Source: Desulfatitalea sp. (GTDB lineage: Bacteria; Desulfobacterota; Desulfobacteria; Desulfobacterales; Desulfosarcinaceae). From it: 6,193 bases of DNA. This document shows, piece by piece, positions 1 to 5,800 of the stretch. The first letter of the stretch is position 1, and the number at the start of each line of letters is the position of its first letter. Location of the stretch: positions 1 through 6,193 of the forward strand of contig JABDRH010000536.1 in the NCBI GenBank assembly GCA_013041835.1, read 5' to 3'. The notes under the pieces were generated by a model. The model was not told the DNA's origin, searched no databases, and saw only the letters and a list, made by a program, of their open reading frames with translations. Both the position numbers and the translations under genes were made by a program.

Positions 1-2
1 AT

Positions 3-209
3 TACTTCAACCCTAATTCTGGCGTACCGCAAAAGAGCAGCACCCATATCAATTCGTGGACCTTGATGGCAAAAGCAGCAGACCTGGTCTATGACCCCGA
101 GGTGGAGCCGGCGATAGGAATGCCAGCTTCGATTATAAAGCTTTTATTTGGCAGGACCATGGAATCGCAAAGAGAAAACTTGAAAGACTACTTTTATTCA
201 CTTGATTAA
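3..209 (+). CDS. C-terminal end of an unrecognised protein (partial, 5' end outside window)
   Basis: A frame open from the left edge reads 68 residues and ends at TAA (207-209). The visible part begins YFNPNSGVPQKSS and ends KDYFYSLD; it contains no cysteine, transmembrane segment or catalytic motif that I recognise. The mixed composition (charged C-terminus, a MAKAADLVYDPEVEP stretch) looks like real protein, and the other two plus-strand frames hit stops within this stretch. The gene is convergent with the pilin cluster on the opposite strand. I cannot assign a family; a chance open frame of this length is possible but less likely. Confidence 0.5.
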   Translation, partial: YFNPNSGVPQKSSTHINSWTLMAKAADLVYDPEVEPAIGMPASIIKLLFGRTMESQRENLKDYFYSLD

Positions 210-287
210 TCAATTGCTTTTTCCCCATACTACAAGATGTGGCAGCCATGATAAGCACAGGAAAGAAATAGACTACAGGTGAGGAGC

Positions 288-315
288 TCCGCTATCTCGA
301 TTGCGAGGTAGTGGA
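288..315 (+). repeat. 12-bp hairpin with ATTG loop in the convergent intergenic region
   Basis: The arms 288-299 and 304-315 pair over 12 positions around a 4-base loop. Read as plus-strand RNA every position pairs, two of them as G-U wobbles; as minus-strand RNA those two become A/C mismatches. It sits 79 bases after the stop of the plus-strand gene and 41 bases after the stop of the pilin gene on the minus strand. No T-run follows on either strand, so it is not a classical intrinsic terminator; it may be a 3'-end or RNA-stability structure of the plus-strand transcript. The rest of 210-355 shows nothing I recognise. Confidence 0.45.
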
Positions 316-355
316 AAGCCTTCTTGAGACTCCCTAAGACCACAATGAAGTGATG

Positions 356-841
356 CTAATACCGGTAAGAAAATGGAAGATGGCGAAGAAAAAGATTCGT
401 ACGATTTTCTCCCTTGACGACCATGCCATTGGGAACCGAGGCTTTGCCCCGCACCCAGGCAATGGGTACTTTTGCCGACCGGGCAACTACAGCAGACCTG
501 ATGGAAAGGATTTTACCGGCCACATGCCGATTGACCCGGTTGCCCAAAGTGATATGGATGGCGCCCTCGCGGATCGTCACGGCGGTAACGTAATTACCGA
601 CAATGATTTCCGGGACAGGTAAACCGATGGCGGCATTGTCTGCCGGCAGACGGCCGTGCGCTTTGTAAAAATTTTCGATTTCCTCCTCGGCCATCCTGGA
701 CAGGGTCAAGGCCTCTTGAACTTGGGCTCTGATCACTCGATCCTGAAAAGAAGGCACGGCCATGGTGGCCAAAACACTTATTATCGCTATGACGATCATC
801 AATTCAATGAGCGTAAATCCTGATTCATTTCGGACGTTCAT
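356..841 (-). CDS. Type IV prepilin (PilE/PilA-like), 161 aa
   Basis: The product is a major- or minor-pilin subunit that prepilin peptidase would cleave and N-methylate before assembly into a pilus. The leader is eight residues (MNVRNESG), followed by the mature start FTLIELMIVIAIISV with Glu at mature position 5 and Pro at mature 22, then an amphipathic helix to about residue 62 and a beta-rich globular domain. The C-terminus aligns with the usual pilin end: a GN..N motif (100-104), L.IR.A (112-117), PIAW (126-129), VPNGM (136-140), G.N.T (144-148) and LP..xR (155-160). The two cysteines normally found in WxCG and LPxxCR are Arg131 and Tyr159. The start ATG (841) is preceded by AAAAGGGA at proper spacing. 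The gene is last in the cluster, 39 bases after the PilC-like remnant. The family call is firm; whether it is a major or a minor pilin is not clear. Confidence 0.9.
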   Translation of the reverse strand: MNVRNESGFTLIELMIVIAIISVLATMAVPSFQDRVIRAQVQEALTLSRMAEEEIENFYKAHGRLPADNAAIGLPVPEIIVGNYVTAVTIREGAIHITLGNRVNRHVAGKILSIRSAVVARSAKVPIAWVRGKASVPNGMVVKGENRTNLFLRHLPFSYRY

Positions 842-869
842 TTGCCATCCCTTTTCATTTCACCAAATC

Positions 870-898
870 GCCGGCCGTGGTTATCCCACGGCGCCGGC
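870..898 (-). repeat. GC-rich inverted repeat between PilC-like gene and terminal pilin gene
   Basis: The arms 870-880 and 886-898 form an 11-bp stem with a two-base bulge around a five-base loop. The loop and one arm include the TAA stop (881-883) of the out-of-frame PilC C-terminus. No U-run follows on the minus-strand transcript, so simple termination is unlikely. A strong hairpin here, 29 bases upstream of the pilin start, could act as an mRNA-stability or processing element that sets pilin levels apart from PilC. That role is inference. Confidence 0.45.
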
Positions 899-1117
899 CA
901 TTAAAAAAATCGGAAGATACATGGCAATCACCATTGCACCGACGATGTTGGCCACGACAATAAATGCCGATATTTCAACGACACGGTAAGCTTTGGTCAA
1001 ATTGGCGTCAAAGCCTTTGCGGGTGTATTCTGAAAAACGAAGAAAAGTGGCGGCCAATGCCTCCGGTGTGTCCACAAAATCCATGACGGCCAGCACTGAT
1101 TCCGGGTAAATCGTTGT
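881..1117 (-). pseudogene. Out-of-frame C-terminal part of the PilC/GspF-like protein
   Basis: This frame carries the natural ending of the gene that starts at 1910. It reads TTIYPESVLAVMDFVDTP and continues through the end of the second GspF domain to a hydrophobic segment (AFIVVANIVGAMVIAMYLPI) and the end FLMAGAVG, which is the typical last membrane span of the family. It joins the upstream frame if one A is removed from the A8 run at 1117-1124 (minus strand), giving a protein of 342 residues. An ATG inside it (1096) could start a 71-residue product, but I see no reason to treat that as a separate gene. Confidence 0.8.
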
Positions 1118-1910
1118 TTTTTTTCAACGCCTCTTTCAAGCCGGACAGATCGTTGACGTCCATGGCGACGCTGCACAATCGGGGGGCATATGCCGATGAA
1201 GGTACAGATTGAGCAGCAAGCCGGCATGATTCTGAAATGGAAAAATCGAATTTTAGCAATGCGGCCAAAAGGTGAGAGAAATGGATTGCCATGGCATCCT
1301 TGATAACTTTTCGCAGTGGCGGCATCAGCCATAAAAACAACCTTTGACTTGAAGGATATGTGCTAAAGGTCACCATCGCGGCAATCACGATCAATATGAA
1401 TAAAATGCCATAGGTACGCACCCAGTGGCTCATATGCATGACGGCCATTGTCGGCTCCGGCAGTCTTCCACCAAAATCGGTGAAGACTTCTTCAAATACA
1501 GGAATGACGAAGATAAGCAGTATCGCCACGACGATGATCATAATGGAAAATACAGTCAACGGGTACATCAGCGCTGATCGAAGGCAAGCGGCATACCGCC
1601 CGGCAGTCTCCCGGATATCGGCGAGTTCATTGAGCACACTTGTCAAATCTTCCGGCTTTTCCAGTTTCAGGCTGATGCCTGGAATAATTTCTCCCATCAA
1701 TGGATCAACCGAGTTTTCAACCTGGCGTATCGCGTGGGGATCGTCCCTCAATTTTTGGCAATAGCGTCGAATCGCACGTGATTCATTCCGTTGTGCCAGA
1801 ACCGGTATCGCCTGGGCAAGCGACATGCCGTTGGCGCTCAGCATGGCCAACTGACGCAACAACAACGCATGTTCCTCGGGATTTAACTTCCTTTTAAAGG
1901 GACTCATCAT
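1008..1910 (-). CDS. Type II secretion system F / PilC family inner-membrane protein, frameshifted near the C-terminus
   Basis: PilC/GspF proteins sit in the inner membrane and link the assembly ATPase to (pseudo)pilin polymerisation. Residues 15-130 form the first GspF domain, starting with the typical LLRQLAMLSANGMSLAQAI. A membrane segment follows (about 115-140, ALMYPLTVFSIMIIVVAILL), then IPVFEEVF, a second span near 170-185, and the second repeat domain starting at AIHFSHLLAALLKF. After residue 264 the frame leaves the family pattern: 36 unrelated residues replace the final domain end and last membrane span, which continue in another frame at 881-1117. The repaired length of 342 is shorter than the usual ~400 of PilC because the N-terminal cytoplasmic extension is absent. 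Two adjacent ATGs (1910, 1907) start three and six bases after the upstream TGA, so translation is probably coupled to the preceding pilin-like frame. It may be a pseudogene, a slippage-expressed gene, or a sequencing error. Confidence 0.85.
   Translation of the reverse strand: MMSPFKRKLNPEEHALLLRQLAMLSANGMSLAQAIPVLAQRNESRAIRRYCQKLRDDPHAIRQVENSVDPLMGEIIPGISLKLEKPEDLTSVLNELADIRETAGRYAACLRSALMYPLTVFSIMIIVVAILLIFVIPVFEEVFTDFGGRLPEPTMAVMHMSHWVRTYGILFILIVIAAMVTFSTYPSSQRLFLWLMPPLRKVIKDAMAIHFSHLLAALLKFDFSISESCRLAAQSVPSSAYAPRLCSVAMDVNDLSGLKEALKKNNDLPGISAGRHGFCGHTGGIGRHFSSFFRIHPQRL
1117..1124 (-). other. A8 homopolymer at the PilC frameshift
   Basis: Eight consecutive A on the coding strand lie exactly where homology to the GspF family changes frame. 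Seven A restore the frame (GCG TTG AAA AAA ACA ACG ATT). The change needed is removal of one base, equivalent to a +1 shift, so the ordinary -1 ribosomal slip does not repair it. Loss of one A by RNA polymerase slippage, phase variation by replication slippage, or a base-calling error all would fit. Confidence 0.75.
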
Positions 1911-1912
1911 CG

Positions 1913-1918
1913 CTCACC
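1913..1918 (-). promoter_or_regulatory. Ribosome binding site of the PilC-like gene overlapping the upstream stop codon
   Basis: The minus strand reads GCGGTGAGCGATGATG. GGTGAG serves as Shine-Dalgarno sequence and contains the TGA that ends the pilin-like frame. Spacing is too tight for the first ATG (two bases) but workable for the second (five bases), so 1907 may be the real start. The arrangement indicates translational coupling. Confidence 0.5.
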
Positions 1919-2366
1919 GCAATTGGGGGTGGATGAATTGGTCAGCAACATTGGTATGATCCGGGCCTGAAATCAACCAGGGTGTATCATCGATCGGCCG
2001 GCCTGCAAACCACACCACAGGTCCCAACGGATCTGCTTTGGGCACGGCCGGACGAAGGGAGACAATGCCGCCTTCAAAAGGCGTCGTCAGGCGCACCACC
2101 AGGGTTCCTTCACTGATGGCGGCATTTTGGGCATCAGGGATGTCTGAAAACCACAACTCGCCCGCCGTTCGCCAAAAAGGATCTTGAATTTCCGAGACAT
2201 CATCCGGCCATTGCCCGGTTAACGCATAGTGAACGGCCATTTGCGTTTTCGCCCCAAATTCCAAGGCGCTGAACATCTTTGCCGACACAAAGGCTGTACG
2301 ACGATATCCGTTGAAAAGGGTCAGCCCTATGCTCGCCAGGGCGGCAATTATCAAGCAACAAAACAA
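1914..2366 (-). CDS. Pilin-like protein lacking its leader peptide (N-terminally degraded or split pilin)
   Basis: The frame is open from 2456; the only near start is TTG at 2366, without a convincing ribosome site. From 2375 it reads IELLFCCLIIAALASIGLTL, which aligns with the pilin helix of the 356-841 product including Glu at mature position 5, but the preceding residues are QVCSR instead of a G|FTL cleavage site, and Thr replaces Pro22. The rest matches a complete pilin: a helix up to GQWPDD, an EGTLVVRL strand, IVSLRPAV, GPVVWFAG, GPDHTN and a terminal FIHPQLR. From IEL to the end it has 153 residues against 150 in the terminal pilin. Both usual cysteines are replaced (Ala in WFAG, Leu in PQLR). 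The frame overlaps the end of the short prepilin upstream and ends three bases before the PilC-like gene. It is either the remains of a pilin that lost its first codons by deletion or an accessory half of a split pilin. Confidence 0.65.
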   Translation of the reverse strand: MFCCLIIAALASIGLTLFNGYRRTAFVSAKMFSALEFGAKTQMAVHYALTGQWPDDVSEIQDPFWRTAGELWFSDIPDAQNAAISEGTLVVRLTTPFEGGIVSLRPAVPKADPLGPVVWFAGRPIDDTPWLISGPDHTNVADQFIHPQLR

Positions 2367-2629
2367 TAGTTCAATCCGAGAACATACTTGCCACGAATTG
2401 CTTCCGGCTCCGGGAACCCCATGGCCTTGTTGTCCTGCGGCAATGCGCCCACCGTGTCATAGTAAGCGCTGACGTCTTGACGCATGGCGCCGCCCAATTG
2501 GTAGCCTTCACTGAGAAAGGCGCGCGTTCTGTATGCAGAGAATTGTGGCATGGCAATCGCAGCCAGTATACCGATAATGCTGACAACCACCATCAGCTCA
2601 ATCAGCGTAAACCCCGATTGTGTCTTCAT
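2351..2629 (-). CDS. Short type IV prepilin, 92 aa (C-terminal half missing)
   Basis: The leader MKTQSG is followed by FTLIELMVVVSIIGILAAIA with Glu at mature position 5 and Pro at mature 22, then the helix that runs through QFSAYRTRAFLSE. The segment QDNKAMGFPEPEAIRGKYV aligns with ADNAAIGLPVPEIIVGNYV (67-85) of the 161-residue pilin, but the product stops seven residues after the alignable LGL and lacks the whole C-terminal sheet and D-region. It would still be recognised by prepilin peptidase. ATG at 2629 has AAAGGTG (2644-2638) upstream. Its last codons overlap the next pilin-like frame. The N-terminus resembles the short PilA-N pilins of Geobacter-type bacteria, but those end earlier. 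It may be a truncated gene or a functional short pilin. Confidence 0.82.
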   Translation of the reverse strand: MKTQSGFTLIELMVVVSIIGILAAIAMPQFSAYRTRAFLSEGYQLGGAMRQDVSAYYDTVGALPQDNKAMGFPEPEAIRGKYVLGLNYCFVA

Positions 2630-2637
2630 GGCTTCGG

Positions 2638-2644
2638 CACCTTT
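2638..2644 (-). promoter_or_regulatory. Ribosome binding site of the first pilin gene
   Basis: AAAGGTG on the minus strand lies eight bases before the ATG at 2629. It supports this start, which also gives a standard six-residue prepilin leader. Confidence 0.55.
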
Positions 2645-2670
2645 ATGATCCGGGTTTTTACTTGACTACC

Positions 2671-2714
2671 AAAGAGAAAAAGGCCTCCAGACCATACAGA
2701 CTGGTTGCCCCTTT
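2671..2714 (-). terminator. Terminator-like hairpin in the leader of the pilin cluster
   Basis: On the minus strand GGC (2709-2707) pairs with GCC (2684-2682) and CCAG (2704-2701) with CTGG (2690-2687), with a GTAT loop region inside and TTTTTCTCTTT immediately after. AAAGG (2714-2710) can alternatively pair with CCTTT (2683-2679). It lies about 128 bases after the TcA stop and 41 bases before the first pilin gene. It may end TcA transcription. As there is little room for a promoter between it and the pilin gene, it may instead be an attenuator in the pilin leader. The stem has an internal loop, so strength is uncertain. Confidence 0.45.
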
Positions 2715-2798
2715 CAAAATCGAGAGTCTTTCGCTTACTGACTTGATATGTGATTTTTCACTAATTCAGTCTAATACCATTCGCTAAGTTGTCCCGAG

Positions 2799-2814
2799 TT
2801 AGTATTCACACTAA
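2799..2814. promoter_or_regulatory. Palindrome overlapping the possible -10 box
   Basis: TTAGT (2799-2803) and ACTAA (2810-2814) form an inverted repeat with a six-base centre. It covers the proposed -10 element and could be an operator. In this AT-rich spacer a chance match of this size is quite possible. A partly similar TTAGTG...CAC arrangement lies on the minus strand near 2750-2765. Confidence 0.2.
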
Positions 2815-2836
2815 ATAGAGCCGGTCTTTGTGTCAA
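2808..2836 (-). promoter_or_regulatory. Possible sigma-70-type promoter for the pilin cluster
   Basis: A perfect TTGACA (2836-2831) begins seven bases after the TcA stop codon. At 17-base spacing the -10 position reads TAGTGT (2813-2808), a weak match. A start near 2800 would give a leader of about 170 bases that contains the hairpin at 2671-2714. The assignment rests on the -35 box and position only. Confidence 0.3.
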
Positions 2837-2842
2837 GACTTT

Positions 2843-5800
2843 TTATGCATAACTCAAAATAAAATAAATGTCTTCGAGGTCGCCGGGGGGCAATGACGAA
2901 AAATCGCCGCTCGCCGTGGCATCCCTTCTTATCCTGACGGTGAACGTTCCGGTTGCGGGCGCACTTGCGCCAAATACATCGGGTTTGTGGTGCACGTTGT
3001 TCAGGCTTGCATCTTTGGTCAACGTGCAGTCAATGTCCGACTGCTCCGGAATGCCGACGCGGGCCATGTAATTGCCTGCATGTTTTCCCGAGACGACCAT
3101 TCCCATGCCGGTCAGCTCAATATCGCGCCAACGGGCCAGGAACGGGTAGTGTTCTTGGGTCAATGTGCAGGTGAATATCTGTTCGGAGCCCGGCGGCGTC
3201 GGTCTTAGGAAATCATTCCATTCTGCCGGGAAACATTGTTTGAGCCCGACCAGAAGCATGCCGCCGCCGGAAAGCACGTCGTCCAACTCGACCTTGGCGG
3301 CGGCGCCGAGCGCCTCCCCGCCTTCCTGGGCGGTATAGTTGATGTGAACAATGACATCGGTCAAGGTGGCATAATCAAACGGGTTGTGTTCCCGCGGCAT
3401 TGAAAGCGTCCACGAACTGATGGCGCCCGCGCCTTCAAAGGGCAGAAACCGGTCGTCATCGAATGAAAAGGTGAACAGGCCGTTATCGTATTGCCCATGG
3501 CTGGTGGCGATGGCCTCGCCCGCGCCCTGCGCCGCGAGAAAGCGGGGGTCGTTTTCATCCTCTTTTGCGTAGCCCGAACCTACCACGCTGTTGATTCTCA
3601 CTTGGCTTGAATTTAATGCCAGGCGGCAATTGATGTTGGTGAACGGGTCCGCCTTGCACAGTACGCTTAGGGAGACGGATTTGATTCTGCGGCGATAATG
3701 GCTCGGATGGTCGAGATTGTACATCCACTCCTCAAGTTCCAGGGTGCACTGTCCGGTCATGGCCAGCGATAGCAATTTGTCGGGCGCAAGGCGGGCAAGG
3801 GAAGCGTGTTTGGTCAGTTCCAGTTCGCGCCGGTGCTGATCCAGGTAGGCCGCCTCCATTCTGCGAATATCGTAAATCAGGCGGTCCGCGGAAAGAAGCC
3901 CTTTCTTGAGACTATCCCAGTAGCCGAATTGAATGAAGGTTGAATCCTTCAACCCCAGTTCACGGCGGTAGCTCTTCTCGGCGCGTTTGGCCATGTCATA
4001 GGCAAGCTGGTAGGCCTGAAAGTAGACGGTTGAAATCTGGGTGATCATCCACTGGTAGAGTTGGCTGTTCGTGTACTTGTCCCGTAGGTATTCGTATTCT
4101 CCCTGCCGTAGCTCCAGTTCCTTTTCATAATTCTCCAGTTCGGTTTCGGCAATCTGCTTCAGGATTTCCTTGCCGAGTTTCTGATTGTCCAGGCTTGCGA
4201 TGGTCTTTTCTTCCTCGGAAACCTTTGCGGCCCGTTCAACCTTGGTGCGTTCCCCGGCGGCCTCGCTCTTTAAGGAATCCTGCCGCCATTTGCACAGTTC
4301 CGCGGCTGCATCAAAGGCTTTGCCGGCATACTCAAATCCCTTTCTTACGTTGGAACCGCCGCCGCGCACCGTGGCTTCCGGCGTGCCGCCAGCTCCGTTC
4401 GCGCCGGCGCTGCCATCGGGAATGGCGGATGCAATCATGGCGCCGACCTTGGAAACCTTGCTCAGCACCTTGAACACGTCGGCCGCCGTGGACCAGTCAC
4501 CGGCTTTTTCCTCGGCATCCAACGGCTCATCCAAACTTTTGATCTGATCGATGCGTACCTGGCAGACTTCCTTACCGCGTTCAAGCGCGAGAATCGCGTA
4601 GGAGATCTCTTCGATCTTCAGCTTCTTTATGCTCCGGATCGTCTCAAGGATCGTTACCTCGTTCGAGGCGCGCAGCACGGCCAGATCTTCCGCGTCATTT
4701 CTCTCAAGCGCGTGCAGCAGGAGTTCCCCCAGGCTTTTGACATCGCGGCAGAACTCGACGGCCTTGTCCGCAAGAATCTGAAACCGGTAGGGCTGGGCCG
4801 GCGCGTTCAGATCATTTAAAACCGAGGCCAGGTCAAGACCGGCGGCGGCGGCCTTGACCAACAGGGCCGGATCGATGGGCGGCTCAAAAAGCGGCAGTTG
4901 CCGCTTGAGTCCTTCGATATTCAACCCGTGCCGAATCTTAAACAACCGGTCGCTCACCGTGTCCCAGTAGCCGAGCAGCTTATCATTATGCGGCAGTCCA
5001 AAGTAGGATATCTCAAGGTCGGGCGCCGCTTCGTCGGTAAGCATGCCGGGTTCTGTATATTCAATCGGCAATCCAAGCGTGTTTTCGAGGCTGACCTCCA
5101 CCTTGGCATTTCCAAAAGTATCCAGCTCGCTTTCGCTCGCAAGCTCGTTAAAGGTCTTTTCTTCGCGGCTGATCGCAGGCACCATGGTCGGCTTGGGCCC
5201 AAGGAGTTCATGCGCCAGCACATACAACAGTGTCGCCTCATTGATGGATTCCATGGTATCGCGCCTGAACAGTTGATCCCCCCAGGCAATCAGATTGTCG
5301 ATATACTTCATGACCACGGTCCGCTGATACGCCACTGTCCGGTATTCGGCGATCAGGTGCGGTTTGAAGGGGTGATTCTTCCATTCGACCAACTGCTCCT
5401 TGAACGCATCGATGTTTTCAATAATATTGAGTATCCGTTGCTTGCGATAGTCGGCATCGCTCGTTTCGTAAAACGGTTTGGTGATCCAGAAACGTTGCGG
5501 GGTCGGAAGCATCTGCGTGTTGGTGGGATCAAAAATATAGTGGAACCACTGCATGGCTTCTTCAAAGCGCTGGTTGCGGCTCAGGCGGCAGGCAATCATG
5601 AGCGGTGCATGAAAAAAAAGTTCCCAGTTGTAGATGGAATAGGCGCCGCCGCGGGAAAAATCGAGATGCTCCTTTTTCACGGCATCAAAATCGACGCTCC
5701 CGGCAGGGTCGTACAAGGCGGAAAAGTTGTAGGCCGGCCCTTGGGCAAACGCCTGGGGATTGACCTGCAGGTTGCGCCGATAGAGCCCCTGCACGCTGTC

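Noticed and set aside
350..622. 90-codon plus-strand frame opposite the terminal pilin
   Set aside because: It lies wholly antisense to the conserved C-terminal domain of a well-supported pilin and shows no protein-like features.
2675..2730. Cyclic-di-GMP-I (GEMM) riboswitch
   Set aside because: Only a partial resemblance: the ACGCAAA core, GNRA tetraloop and the P3 hairpin are missing. It is kept only as a possible leader structure.
2824..2844. Short stem GTCTT/AAGAC followed by five T on the plus strand, right after the TcA stop
   Set aside because: The stem has only five pairs and the T-run is on the plus strand, where no gene leads into it. On the minus strand no U-run follows.
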